64,000 nt of DNA from JBBQFI01 sp038237805 (GTDB lineage: Bacteria; Verrucomicrobiota; Verrucomicrobiia; Chthoniobacterales; UBA10450): contig JBBRYI010000005.1 in NCBI GenBank assembly GCA_038237805.1, positions 1 to 64,000 on the forward strand, written 5' to 3'. A program made the position numbers and the translations under genes. Shown here piece after piece: positions 38,171-46,752 of this stretch. Below the pieces are notes generated by a model. It was not told the origin of the DNA. It searched no databases and was given only the letters and a program-made list of their open reading frames with translations. Position 1 is the first letter of the stretch, and each line of letters starts with the position of its first letter.

Positions 38171-39253
38171 CTAACTTTTCGCGTCGAAGTAGAGAATGAC
38201 GAAGGAAATTCCGAGCAGCGGATGCAGCAGAGCATGAATCAGACTGCTGAAAATGTAGCTGCCGATCATCATTGCATCCGGCACAGGAGCATTTGCGAGA
38301 TTCTGGATAAGACCGAATGCGTCCGCCGGATTCGTGACCCCTTTTAGCCTAACGAGTAAAAAGGGTATCTCCGCGCCGCTGCTCAAAACGATCAGCAGCA
38401 AAAACCAAATCGAAACGAGGATCGCCCCGCGCCAAAACGGGCGTTTGTGCCACGCGGCTTGTGGCTGGCTGCGCGCGAGCTGCTGGCTTTCGCGCAACGC
38501 TGTAAGAGTGTCCGAGGTTTCGAGAACGCTCGTCTGCTGCCAGAAGAGGAAATTCACCCACAGGCGCGCCGTCATGTAAACCTGCAAGCCCAGAATTCCG
38601 AGCGCGAGGAGAATGCTGACGAACGAAGGCTGCGCGGCCACGAGCGAAAAAATCGCGAGCACGGGAATGACGCTCCACAAAAAGTAGCTGCCATAAACAA
38701 TAAGAGAAAGCTTTGCCATTTTCGGCCACAGGTGGACCGCGCGTTGAAGAATGTCGCGCAAAGTGATTGGGCGCCCGGCGGCGAGATCCGCAGTTGCGAT
38801 CTGAATTCCGGCGATGAACACCGGCCAAAGGGCGAAAAGAACTGCCACGGCAACAATGGCAATCGTGCTTGCAACAATGGCCGTGCGCGACAGCGGCTGG
38901 GGTTCGGGAAAGTGCAGATACGCGAGGCAGATTTGGAAAATGCACGAAGGAACGGCAACGAGAAGTGTGAGAAAGAAAAATTGCAAAAACCCTTTTCGAT
39001 AGATGCGAAAAGTTTCAACGAGGATCTCGCCGAAAGTGCGCCGGCGCATGAATAGTGGCGGAGGTTCCTCCGCGATCGAATTCGCAAACAGCTCGGGAAT
39101 CGTGGCGGCTTTTACCCAAGCCGCGTCGGAAGCGTTGCGTAATTCATTGTCTGCAATGAGTCGTCCTTCCTCTTTCCATTCGCGTAACGTTTCCAGATCT
39201 ACCGGCCCGTATTCCTTGCCCTCCACGCGAACGAACCATTCATCATCCAGCAT
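38171..39253 (-). CDS. GYF_2-domain membrane protein
   Basis: 360 residues. Residues 1-55 match a GYF_2 (DUF4339) domain (WFVRVEGKEYGPVDLETLREW, ADNELRNASDAAWVKA). About six hydrophobic helices follow from residue 90 onward (FFFLTLLVAVPSCIFQICL, IVASTIAIVAVAVLFALWPV, LSLIVYGSYFLWSVIPVLAIF, and others), resembling the glycerophosphoryl-diester-phosphodiesterase-type membrane domain found in many bacterial proteins of unknown role. Convergent with the aldehyde dehydrogenase. Function unknown. Confidence 0.8.
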   Translation of the reverse strand: MLDDEWFVRVEGKEYGPVDLETLREWKEEGRLIADNELRNASDAAWVKAATIPELFANSIAEEPPPLFMRRRTFGEILVETFRIYRKGFLQFFFLTLLVAVPSCIFQICLAYLHFPEPQPLSRTAIVASTIAIVAVAVLFALWPVFIAGIQIATADLAAGRPITLRDILQRAVHLWPKMAKLSLIVYGSYFLWSVIPVLAIFSLVAAQPSFVSILLALGILGLQVYMTARLWVNFLFWQQTSVLETSDTLTALRESQQLARSQPQAAWHKRPFWRGAILVSIWFLLLIVLSSGAEIPFLLVRLKGVTNPADAFGLIQNLANAPVPDAMMIGSYIFSSLIHALLHPLLGISFVILYFDAKS

Positions 39254-39446
39254 CGCTTCACTTAACCGCGAATCAGGCGGAAAACTAGCGCCCGCGCTGG
39301 CGAGGAACCTCGCAAGTTATTTTGCACGCTCGCACGGATCATCGGTGCGCTGAGTGACTCGTGAGGTCCTTCGCTTCGCTCATGATGACCGCACTGAGAG
39401 CACAAAATTCCGTGAATGCTTTGCGAGCATCGGCTAATTTACGCGC

Positions 39447-40358
39447 GTGAAATTGCTTCTGATCGACGGCCACTACTACGTTTACCGTTCGTTTTTCGCG
39501 ATCCAAAATCTCTCGAACTCCCGCGGCGAACCGACGAACGCGATCTTCGGTTTTACCAAGACGCTGCGCTTGATGATGAAACATTTGCAGCCGGAACTGG
39601 GTGCTGTTTTTTGGGACGAAGGATTACCGCAACGACGTGTCGAGCTCCAGCCGGCCTACAAGGAAACGCGCAAGGAAATGCCACAGCCGATGGTCCCGCA
39701 GCTCGATTTTATCCAAACACAGCTGACGGCGTTACTCGGCTTTAAGAATATTTCCCTGCCCAATACCGAGGCCGATGATTTGATGGGTTGTTACGCGATC
39801 GCGGCGCAGGAACGCGGCATCGAAGTCGTGCTCGCGACTAATGACAAAGATCTTTTCCAACTTGTTAGTCCAACAACGAAAGTTTACACCACGGCTAAGG
39901 CAGATCTTGTTTCGCCAAAAGACGCTTTCGCGTTACTCGGCGAAACGGAGGTGACAGCAAAGTGGGAAGTGCCGCCCTCGGCGATTGGGGATGTGCTCGC
40001 GCTTGCGGGCGATTCCGTCGATAATATTCCGAGCGCGGGAATTGGACGTAAAACTGCCGCTACGCTCATTCGCGAGCATGGAAGTGTTGATATTCTTTTG
40101 AAAAATCTCGATCGGGTAAAAAGCCTGCGCACGCGGGAAAAATTGAGCAACGCACATGAGCAAATTCTACAAAACCGCAAGATGGTCGAGCTGGATTGCA
40201 AAACGAAATTGCCTGTTCCGATCGATGCTCTGCGCATCGAGCCTCAATATCCGGCGCTAATCGCGGCGCTCGAAAAGTGCGAGTTCAAATCACTGCTGCA
40301 GGAAGTCCGTGACGAAGCGGCGCGAAAAGGAACCGTTGTGCAGGGCACGTTATTGTAG
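39447..40358 (+). CDS. Stand-alone 5'-3' exonuclease (Pol I N-terminal/flap endonuclease type)
   Basis: 303 residues from a GTG at 39447. Metal-binding acidic residues are visible in LLLIDGHYYVYRSFFA (Asp), VFWDEG, NTEADDLMGCYA, ATNDKDLFQL and AGDSVDNIPSAGIGRKTA, the helix-hairpin-helix region. This matches the 5' nuclease domain of DNA polymerase I. No polymerase domain follows; the gene ends with 40 charged residues. It would trim flaps or RNA primers. Whether a full Pol I exists elsewhere cannot be seen here. Confidence 0.92.
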   Translation: MKLLLIDGHYYVYRSFFAIQNLSNSRGEPTNAIFGFTKTLRLMMKHLQPELGAVFWDEGLPQRRVELQPAYKETRKEMPQPMVPQLDFIQTQLTALLGFKNISLPNTEADDLMGCYAIAAQERGIEVVLATNDKDLFQLVSPTTKVYTTAKADLVSPKDAFALLGETEVTAKWEVPPSAIGDVLALAGDSVDNIPSAGIGRKTAATLIREHGSVDILLKNLDRVKSLRTREKLSNAHEQILQNRKMVELDCKTKLPVPIDALRIEPQYPALIAALEKCEFKSLLQEVRDEAARKGTVVQGTLL

Positions 40359-40368
40359 CTATCCCCTT

Positions 40369-40442
40369 GTAGCTGCCGCCGTCTCGGCGGCAGAATCTCG
40401 TTAGGTGTCGCATGCCTCTGCCGCCAAAGACGGCGGCAGCTA
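40369..40442. repeat. Palindromic repeat GTAGCTGCCGCCGTC...GACGGCGGCAGC
   Basis: The arms GTAGCTGCCGCCGTCTCGGC and GCCGCCAAAGACGGCGGCAGC are inverted, and an inner hairpin GCCGCCGTCTCGGCGGC is also present. It sits in the 312-bp gap 40359-40670 between the exonuclease and nadC genes and contains a TCGTTAGG motif in its loop. The rest of that gap shows no reading frame I can support. Confidence 0.75.
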
Positions 40443-40670
40443 ACAAGACGGCGTTACCTCCAACAAGCGCGAGAACACGGAATTTTCGTGAAAATTTTCG
40501 AACGAGCACCAACCGTCGCTGTCCAATGCAGCAGGTTAAGGCGATTCGGGCGGTTGCACGTTTAGTATTTGATGTTTCTCCGCGTGCGCTGCCCGAATCT
40601 ATTTTTGCCCCTAACCCTGCTGCGGCAGCCGCGACAGCTCGCGTTTTTCCAAGTAAGCTGATCGAGTCGC

Positions 40671-41513
40671 ATGAATCCGGATTCCTTCGATCCAATCGCA
40701 ATAGCGCTCCAGGAGGATATCGGCGCAGGAGATATTACGACGCAATCCTTCGTATTGCCTCAGTTGAAAGGTTACGGACGGATTGTTACGCACGAACGCT
40801 GTGTAGTCGCCGGAAGCAACACAGCCGCGGAAGTTTTCCGCCGGTTTGATCCGAAATTGCGGATTGATGTTGTGCAGCCAGATGGTGCGGCGTTGGCTGG
40901 TGGCGAAACTATTCTGGAAGTGCGCGGCAACGTCTCATCGATTCTTACAGCCGAGCGCGTGGCTTTGAATTTTTTGCAACGCCTAAGCGGAATCGCGACT
41001 CTCACACGCCAATTCGTCGACGCGGTCGGCGAACATCACGCGAAAATTCTCGATACGCGCAAGACGACCCCTGGTCTTCGCGCTTTGGAGAAAGCCGCTG
41101 TCGTCGCAGGTGGCGGGACGAATCACCGCTTCGGTTTGTATGACATGGTCCTGGTAAAAGATAACCACCTCGCAGCGCAGGGGGGATTGTCCGGTTTCGT
41201 GCAAGCCGTTGAAAAATTGCGTGCAGAACGCCCCGATTTGCGCATCGAGGTGGAAGCCGATCATCTAGAACAGGTGCGTGCCTTTCTCGAGATCGAGGGC
41301 GTGGATATCATCCTACTCGATAACATGAAGGTCGCGGAAATGCGCGAGGCCGTCGCACTCGGAAAGAATAAGGTGAAATTTGAGGCGAGCGGCGGCGTCA
41401 CTTTAAAGAATGTGCGCCAAATTGCGGCGACCGGTGTGGATTTTATTTCCATAGGAGCGCTGAGTCACTCGGCCAGAGGGATCGATTTATCTTTGGAACT
41501 GACAAATCAATAA
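40671..41513 (+). CDS. nadC: Nicotinate-nucleotide pyrophosphorylase (carboxylating)
   Basis: Converts quinolinate and PRPP to nicotinate mononucleotide in de novo NAD synthesis. 280 residues. Family motifs: LQEDIGAGDITTQ near residue 15, LNFLQRLSGIATLT near residue 95, ILDTRKTTPGLRALEKAAV near residue 130, HRFGLYDMVLVKDNHL near residue 160, and EASGGVTLKNVRQIAATGVD near residue 240. Followed after 70 bp by birA on the same strand; the two cofactor genes may share a transcript. No nadA or nadB in the window. Confidence 0.97.
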   Translation: MNPDSFDPIAIALQEDIGAGDITTQSFVLPQLKGYGRIVTHERCVVAGSNTAAEVFRRFDPKLRIDVVQPDGAALAGGETILEVRGNVSSILTAERVALNFLQRLSGIATLTRQFVDAVGEHHAKILDTRKTTPGLRALEKAAVVAGGGTNHRFGLYDMVLVKDNHLAAQGGLSGFVQAVEKLRAERPDLRIEVEADHLEQVRAFLEIEGVDIILLDNMKVAEMREAVALGKNKVKFEASGGVTLKNVRQIAATGVDFISIGALSHSARGIDLSLELTNQ

Positions 41514-41583
41514 ACAACGTGGGTCATCTCGAGCGGATGCGAGGGGCCTCAGAGAATGCATGGTGTGCTTCATTGATTGACGC

Positions 41584-42195
41584 ATGACGGAGCGTGATTC
41601 TCTGCGCGGTGAAGAGCTGCGTGCCGCGTTAAGCGACCCTCACATTGGAAATAGGATTCTGGTCGTCGAACAAACTTCGTCGACCAACGATCTGGTGTGG
41701 CAGATGGCGCAGGAAGGAAGTTCTGAAGGCCTTGTCATTTTCGCCGAATCCCAGACTGGCGCGCGTGGTCAGCGAGGTAATCGCTGGGAGTCCGCGGCAC
41801 ACTTGGGTCTTTGGTTTTCCATCCTGCTGCGGCCGAAGATCGGGCCGGCGGATTCGGCGCGGCTTACCGATTGGGCCGCGGAAGCCCTGGTCCTGACAAT
41901 TGAAGAAGAGATTGGACTCCAGGCGCAAATAAAACTGCCTAACGACATTTATCTCGATTCTCGAAAATTGGCGGGTGTGCTCGTAGAGATGCGTGTGGGA
42001 AAAGATGGTGGTTATGCCGCGATCGTCGGTATCGGCGTAAACGTGAATCAAACTGCTTGCGATTTTTCCGAGCAGCTTCGGCAACGCGCAGGATCGTTGG
42101 CAATGGCTGCGGGAAGGCAAATCGATCGCCAGGTCCTCGCGCTCGCGCTCCTGCGGAAACTCGATCAAACCTACGGAGCGCTTTTCGGAGTGTAA
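41584..42195 (+). CDS. birA: Biotin--[acetyl-CoA-carboxylase] ligase, catalytic domain only
   Basis: Attaches biotin to carboxylase carrier proteins. 203 residues, about 115 shorter than E. coli BirA because the N-terminal DNA-binding domain is absent, so it is a ligase but not a repressor. Motifs: TSSTNDLVWQMA near residue 32, AESQTGARGQRGNRWES (biotinyl-AMP loop), KLPNDIYLDSRKLAGVLVE and IVGIGVNVNQ. The 3' end overlaps the convergent trpD gene by 25 bp. The GCCTAACGA motif at 41937 encodes the LPND core of the substrate-binding motif. Confidence 0.95.
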   Translation: MTERDSLRGEELRAALSDPHIGNRILVVEQTSSTNDLVWQMAQEGSSEGLVIFAESQTGARGQRGNRWESAAHLGLWFSILLRPKIGPADSARLTDWAAEALVLTIEEEIGLQAQIKLPNDIYLDSRKLAGVLVEMRVGKDGGYAAIVGIGVNVNQTACDFSEQLRQRAGSLAMAAGRQIDRQVLALALLRKLDQTYGALFGV

Positions 42196-43223
42196 TTTTG
42201 CAAAGCGCGCAATCTTTCCAACGCCCGTCCGCTATCAATCTGTTCGTAGGCGAGGGAAATTCCTTCGTTCATATCGTGGCAGCGATCGGCCACGACGAAT
42301 CCGGCGGCGGCGTTAACAACAGCGAGATCGCGCTTGGCGCCTTTTACTTCGCCGGAAAGAATACCTTCCAGGATCACCGCGTTACCCTCTAAATCGCCGC
42401 CAATCAAATCGTCAAGAGAGCTTTCCTTGACGCTTAACCAGCGGGTATCGAGCACAGCGGAAGAGATCTTTCCATTTGCGAGGTCTGCCACGGTCGTTAC
42501 CCGGTTTGTCGAAATATCGTCCATGCCTTTGCCATCCTCGGTCGACCCGTGGACCACCCATGCTCGCTCTCGACCCAGTTGACGAAGCGCTTCGGCCACG
42601 ACACTCGTTAGGCGGGACGCAAAAACTCCAACCAATTGCCGCGACGGAAGCGCCGGGTTCAGAAGCGGGCCAAGCAGGCTAAAAATCGTTCGCGTCTTTT
42701 CTTGCGCGAGACGCTTTCGCATTTCGGCGATCGTTCTGAAGGCAGGATGAAATTGGCGGGCAAAAATGAATCCAAGTCCCAAACGTTGCACGCATTCTCG
42801 CAACTCTTCGGGGGTGAGATGAATTTCTACGCCCAATTTTTCCAGGACGTCCGCGCTGCCGCAGCTCGAGGTAACGCTTCGGCTGCCGTGCTTCACCACC
42901 ACAACATTTCCCGCAGCCAGAATGAAAATGACCGTGGTGGAGACGTTAAAGAAATCGAAACCATCGCCACCTGTCCCGCAAACATCGACCACAGGCCCGG
43001 ACAGCTGGGCGACGTCGATCATTGGGTCCACCGCGCGCTGCATTAAGAGTCGGGCGAAACCAACCAGTTCGTCGGCCGTTTCACCCTTGCGATGAAGGGC
43101 GGTGAGAAAATCGGATTTGAGGGCGTCGTCCGTTTGATCGGAAAGCAACACGGGCACGGCGTAGCTGATGTCGCCGAAATCGAGATCGCGGCCCGCTTCC
43201 AGTTTTTCAATTAACGACCTCAT
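42171..43223 (-). CDS. trpD: Anthranilate phosphoribosyltransferase
   Basis: Second step of tryptophan synthesis, transferring phosphoribose from PRPP to anthranilate. 350 residues. Motifs: DVCGTGGDGFDFFNVST near residue 85 (PRPP loop), KHGSRSVTSSCGSADVLEKLG near residue 115, RTIFSLLGPLLNPA near residue 170, and GMDDIS near residue 240. Other trp genes are not adjacent. A TCGTTAGGC lies within the gene (42605) and another just upstream of its start (43245). Confidence 0.97.
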   Translation of the reverse strand: MRSLIEKLEAGRDLDFGDISYAVPVLLSDQTDDALKSDFLTALHRKGETADELVGFARLLMQRAVDPMIDVAQLSGPVVDVCGTGGDGFDFFNVSTTVIFILAAGNVVVVKHGSRSVTSSCGSADVLEKLGVEIHLTPEELRECVQRLGLGFIFARQFHPAFRTIAEMRKRLAQEKTRTIFSLLGPLLNPALPSRQLVGVFASRLTSVVAEALRQLGRERAWVVHGSTEDGKGMDDISTNRVTTVADLANGKISSAVLDTRWLSVKESSLDDLIGGDLEGNAVILEGILSGEVKGAKRDLAVVNAAAGFVVADRCHDMNEGISLAYEQIDSGRALERLRALQNYTPKSAP

Positions 43224-43257
43224 CGGTGAGAATGATATTGCCAGTCGTTAGGCACGT

Positions 43258-43289
43258 TGTCATGTCGAGCGAAGTCGAGACATCTCTTA
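43258..43289. repeat. Short copy of the GTCGAGCGAAGTCGAGACATC repeat
   Basis: CATGTCGAGCGAAGTCGAGA repeats the left arm of the 2950-3060 element almost exactly. It lies between the trpD start and the end of the 43287 gene, directly after a TCGTTAGGC motif. The right arm is missing. Confidence 0.65.
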
Positions 43290-44399
43290 TTGAGCTACTG
43301 GCTCCGCGTTCATTTCACGCAACCACTCTCGATATATCTGTGGTGAAATTTCTGATGGCTTGATTTCACTGCGGCCACCCCAAAAGACATTCGTATAGGA
43401 AATGGGAATGGCGCAGGCCGCGAGATGTTCATCGATGGCACGCTTGTGTTCGAGCAGCAGGTCTTTGTTTGTTCCGTGCGCTACCGCCATGATGTTTACG
43501 TTTTTAAATTCGGGACCGGCCTCGCGCCAGTAGCAGTGCGTCAGAATATGATGCCGTCCAACTTCTCCACCGGTTTCGATTTCGCGGCCTGGCGGCACGG
43601 CCCAATGAAAAAGCGCATTGAAACGCGTCACTCGGACACCGCCAGCAGAAGGCTTTACGTGTTCGAGAAAAGTCGAAAAGCGACCGATGACTTTTCTTCC
43701 GTTCAATGACTCGGCGATCTGGCAAAATTCTTCGAGCGGGATTCCTATCGCCGCTGCGCGCGAGGTCCACGGCGACGCCTGAATTTCTTCGGCCGTAAAC
43801 TCCCGCTTCAATGCAAGGAGAACTTCCCATTCGCGCTCATTCAATTTCGCGGCGTGAACCGGCGCCATCGTTCCGGGCTCGTTTGCTTTGCTTCCCGGCT
43901 CAATTGTTCTCCGGCGCACGTGACCCACTCCGAGAGTGAAAATTCCTTTCGCCGGCATAAGACGAAAATGATCGGCGCCAACTCGCTCGGCGAGAAGTTC
44001 ACCGTGCTGCTGCAACGAAAAACCGCGCGGCACTTTGACCGTCGTCCAAAGCTTGTAATCCGATCCAGCGGTCACGCTGTCGGTGGAACGCAAAACGACG
44101 TGACCGGAAAACGGATCGCGCTGAAACATGAAGTCGAATGCGGCGTCGATTTTGTCCGGCGCAACTTTCCAGGCGACAAGAGCGCCATCGGCCAGATTGG
44201 TTGCGAGCAAAGTTTGTCGGACACGTCGGATTGTTCCGGCCCGTAACATTGCGGCGATGCGCTCGATCACGGTTTCGACGGGCACGTCGCAATGCTGCGC
44301 GATTTCCTGAAACGGTTCGCGCACGAACCCTTCGATTTTGTCCTCCGAAACCGCGAGAATTTTCGCGTTAATCGGATCGTCATGTTCTATCGAAATCAT
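43287..44399 (-). CDS. Two-domain Lrp/AsnC-like protein, probable fused siroheme decarboxylase (AhbA-AhbB/NirDL type)
   Basis: 370 residues from ATG 44399; the longer frame to 44723 lies over hemolysin III. Two AsnC-like halves follow each other. Half one has a degenerate helix-turn-helix (FQEIAQHCDVPVETVIERIA), then TIRRVRQTLLATNLADGALVAWKV and GIFTLGVGHVRRR. Half two has KVIGRFSTFLEH, FNALFHWAVPPG, LTHCYWREAGPEFKNVNIMA and HGTNKDLL. The IRR-x-AWKVP and SHCYxRP-type HCYWR blocks are those of siroheme decarboxylases, which remove two acetate side chains of siroheme on the way to heme or heme d1. Normally AhbA and AhbB are separate; here they are one chain. An Lrp-type regulator is the alternative reading. 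Confidence 0.62.
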   Translation of the reverse strand: MISIEHDDPINAKILAVSEDKIEGFVREPFQEIAQHCDVPVETVIERIAAMLRAGTIRRVRQTLLATNLADGALVAWKVAPDKIDAAFDFMFQRDPFSGHVVLRSTDSVTAGSDYKLWTTVKVPRGFSLQQHGELLAERVGADHFRLMPAKGIFTLGVGHVRRRTIEPGSKANEPGTMAPVHAAKLNEREWEVLLALKREFTAEEIQASPWTSRAAAIGIPLEEFCQIAESLNGRKVIGRFSTFLEHVKPSAGGVRVTRFNALFHWAVPPGREIETGGEVGRHHILTHCYWREAGPEFKNVNIMAVAHGTNKDLLLEHKRAIDEHLAACAIPISYTNVFWGGRSEIKPSEISPQIYREWLREMNAEPVAQ

Positions 44400-44416
44400 T
44401 ATCTTTCCACAACTCG

Positions 44417-45088
44417 TTAGGCTTTGGATGCGCAGGAGAGCACCGCGAGGAAATGGCAGGTTGTTCCGCCGAGCACGAACAAGTGCCAGACGAAATGACA
44501 ATAGCGTATTCGTTCTTTCACAAAAAAGATCACGCCCGCCGTATAAATGACTCCGCCCGAAACGAGCCATATTAGCGTCGCCATCGGAACGTGTCGCGCC
44601 AGGATCGGAAAGAACATCACGATGAGCCAGCCCATGCCGAGATAGAGGCACATGGCGAGCTTGGTGTGTCGATGAACACCGCGCGCTGTTTTTAAAACGA
44701 TGCCAAAAATCGCAAGCGCCCACACGACTGCCAAAATCGTCCAGCCACCTGCGCCGCGCAGAGGCCCGAGAACGAAAGGCGTGTACGTTCCGGCGATGAG
44801 CAGAAAAATTGCGCCGTGATCAATCACCTGCAGAATATGTTTCCCCGGCGTTTGTGGCCAAAGGTGGTAGAGCATCGATCCGAAATACAAAAACAAAATG
44901 GTCGCGATAAAAACGATGGCGCCGACGAAAAACGCAGTGTCGCCGTTTTGCCACACGGTCCAAAGGAGAATGGGTGCGGCGATTAACGCGGCGAGAAGGC
45001 CGATGGCGTGACTAATGGTGTTCGCGAGCTCTTCGCCGAAAGACTGCGTCCACTTTGGTTGGGCGCGCAGTTCGTCGATCAGATGCAT
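44417..45088 (-). CDS. Hemolysin III family membrane protein (PAQR/YqfA-like)
   Basis: 223 residues from ATG 45088 (an upstream start at 45151 would add 21 residues). Seven hydrophobic helices. PAQR-type metal/hydrolase residues are visible in NTISHAIGLLAA, the HILQVIDHGAIFLLIAGTYTPF block, and the last helix HFVWHLFVLGGTTCHFLAV (His residues). The family includes bacterial HlyIII and is thought to be related to zinc-dependent ceramidase-like enzymes. The stop codon is the TAA inside GCCTAACGA (44414-44422). Confidence 0.92.
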   Translation of the reverse strand: MHLIDELRAQPKWTQSFGEELANTISHAIGLLAALIAAPILLWTVWQNGDTAFFVGAIVFIATILFLYFGSMLYHLWPQTPGKHILQVIDHGAIFLLIAGTYTPFVLGPLRGAGGWTILAVVWALAIFGIVLKTARGVHRHTKLAMCLYLGMGWLIVMFFPILARHVPMATLIWLVSGGVIYTAGVIFFVKERIRYCHFVWHLFVLGGTTCHFLAVLSCASKA

Positions 45089-45167
45089 GTCGTTTAGCCA
45101 AGGCAACGATTTAATTGATTTAGCCCGCGGTTGCAATCGAGGCCAGTGCAATTAGCGATTGAAAGGA

Positions 45168-45827
45168 ATGTTAAAGGCCATTTTCTTCGATGCGGCCGGC
45201 ACGCTCGTTTATTTGCCGCAGAGCGTCGGTTATCATTATGCGCTCGTCGGAAAATGGCTCGGCCTCGAGCTTGATGCGGCTGCGTTGGATGCTGCGTTTC
45301 ATTCCGTATGGAAACAAATGCCAGTGCGGCCGGCGACGGGACAACCCCGCGAAGACGACGATAAAGGCTGGTGGCGGGACTTGGTCGAGGGCGTCCTCAA
45401 TCAGGTAGCGCCCGAGGTGAAGGATCTCGATCGCGATAATTTTTTTGAAGTCGCTTACGATCACTTCGCCGAGCCTGGCGTTTGGGAATTGTATCCTGAA
45501 GTGGTTGATGTTCTCGGCGCGTTGCAGGGTCGATTCGATCTTTCGATTATTTCCAATTTCGATGGCCGCTTGCGCGTGATCTTGGAACATCTTGGAGTTA
45601 CAAAATTTTTCCGGCATATTTTTCTCTCGAGCGAGCTCGGCGCCGACAAACCGGATCCGCTAATCTTTCGTCGCGCGATGGAGCTGAGCGGCTTTTCCCC
45701 TAAAGAGATCTTGTATGTCGGCGATGAGCCCGAGCGCGATTGGAAAGCCGCTGAAAAGGCCGGCTTACAAATTTTCAAGCTTGATCGCCAAAACAACTCG
45801 CTGCGCGATTTACTATCGCATCTGTAG
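45168..45827 (+). CDS. HAD-superfamily hydrolase (subfamily IA)
   Basis: 219 residues from ATG 45168 (a TTG nine bases upstream is rejected). Motif I FFDAAGTLVY, motif II IISNFDGRL, Lys in LGADKPDPLIFRRA, and motif IV YVGDEPERDWKAAEKAGL. The nucleophile is the Asp of FFDAAGTL, with the general-acid position (+2) occupied by Ala rather than Asp, as in some HDHD3-like members. That may reduce phosphatase activity. Substrate unknown. A REP-like palindrome overlaps the stop codon. Confidence 0.9.
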   Translation: MLKAIFFDAAGTLVYLPQSVGYHYALVGKWLGLELDAAALDAAFHSVWKQMPVRPATGQPREDDDKGWWRDLVEGVLNQVAPEVKDLDRDNFFEVAYDHFAEPGVWELYPEVVDVLGALQGRFDLSIISNFDGRLRVILEHLGVTKFFRHIFLSSELGADKPDPLIFRRAMELSGFSPKEILYVGDEPERDWKAAEKAGLQIFKLDRQNNSLRDLLSHL

Positions 45828-45884
45828 CGGCGGTCTATGACCGTCGCTCGAACGAATGGCGACTGTCCCGGAGCGCGCCGCTAC
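45824..45884. repeat. REP-like palindrome after the HAD gene
   Basis: GTAGCGGCGGTCTATGACCG at the left and GCGCGCCGCTAC at the right, inverted ends as in 10156-10240, with a shorter and less perfect right arm. Begins at the HAD stop codon and ends 46 bp before tRNA-Lys. Confidence 0.75.
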
Positions 45885-45930
45885 AACCTTGCAGGGACGT
45901 GCGAACTGGATTACAAACTTTGCTCCGCCC

Positions 45931-46003
45931 GGGTCGGTAGCTCAATCGGTAGAGCAGCGCCCTTTTAAGGCGTTGGTTCCGGGTTCGAGTCCCGGCCGAC
46001 CCA
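45931..46003 (+). tRNA. tRNA-Lys(TTT)
   Basis: Acceptor stem GGGTCGG/CCGACCC, D-arm TAGCTCAATCGGTAGAGC, anticodon loop CTTTTAA giving TTT, and T-arm CCGGGTTCGAGTCCCGG. Reads AAA/AAG lysine codons. CCA not encoded. Confidence 0.96.
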
Positions 46004-46092
46004 TATTCTGAAATCGTGATATGTGAGAGGGCAAAGGGGGAGAATCGCACAACTAGCTCGCGACGGAATGGTAATGAACCTTCAACCGCGCT

Positions 46093-46752
46093 TTATGACT
46101 CGGTTTGTGTCGGATAAAAAAACAGCCTGGCATAGCTGTAGGCAACCGCTTCTCCGATGACTTCGCGAAACCCGTCGCTCGAGCGCCACCACCGTTTCGG
46201 ATCATAGTCGTGATTACGAGCCGCGATGATGCCGACTCTTACATCGCTTCCAAATGCTTTGGCATAGAGAAGCCGAGTCCGTCGGGCGTGCGTCATTTCC
46301 GTGATAACGTTCATGCTGCGCACTGGAATGTTGTGTTCGCGAAGCCAGTTCCGCAAAGCCACTGCGGAATGGTAGGTTCTGTCACGTCCGACGAGATGTG
46401 AAGGAACAGCGTGAAGAAGTTCGTTCGGGATTCCCCGGTAATGTAACCAGTCCGCCATTACACTTGCCGCGGTTTCGGCATCGGAATCGGACCCCGGCCG
46501 AGGTCCACCCGTAGTAAAGATGTAATGATAACGCCCAGTCTTGAACTCATCCAGAGTGGCGCGAATTCCGAATTCGTAGACCCAACCCTCAACGACAAGG
46601 ACATCGGCATTAACAGGCTCCGTTACTGCAAGAAAAGGATAAACATTCACGGCCGCCAGGTAGACAGCTAGAAACGCAATCGAAAGAAAAAAGAACCAAC
46701 CGAAGCCTGAAAGCCCCCAGCGTTCCTTGCGCGTCAGGATCTGGATCTTCAC
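46093..46752 (-). CDS. DUF218/YdcF-SanA-like membrane-anchored protein
   Basis: 219 residues from a GTG at 46752. One N-terminal membrane helix (WFFFLSIAFLAVYLAAVNVYP), then a DUF218-type domain: ADVLVVEGWVYE, IFTTGGPRPGSDSDAETAA, VGRDRTYHSAVALRNWL and the VITEMTHARRTRLLYAKAFG block. Family members (YdcF, SanA, ElyC) act in envelope integrity; their chemistry is poorly known. Single gene. Confidence 0.82.
   Translation of the reverse strand: MKIQILTRKERWGLSGFGWFFFLSIAFLAVYLAAVNVYPFLAVTEPVNADVLVVEGWVYEFGIRATLDEFKTGRYHYIFTTGGPRPGSDSDAETAASVMADWLHYRGIPNELLHAVPSHLVGRDRTYHSAVALRNWLREHNIPVRSMNVITEMTHARRTRLLYAKAFGSDVRVGIIAARNHDYDPKRWWRSSDGFREVIGEAVAYSYARLFFYPTQTES

Noticed and set aside
44400..44723. 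N-terminal extension of the siroheme-decarboxylase-like protein
   Set aside because: Covers hemolysin III codons on the same strand in another frame and matches nothing.
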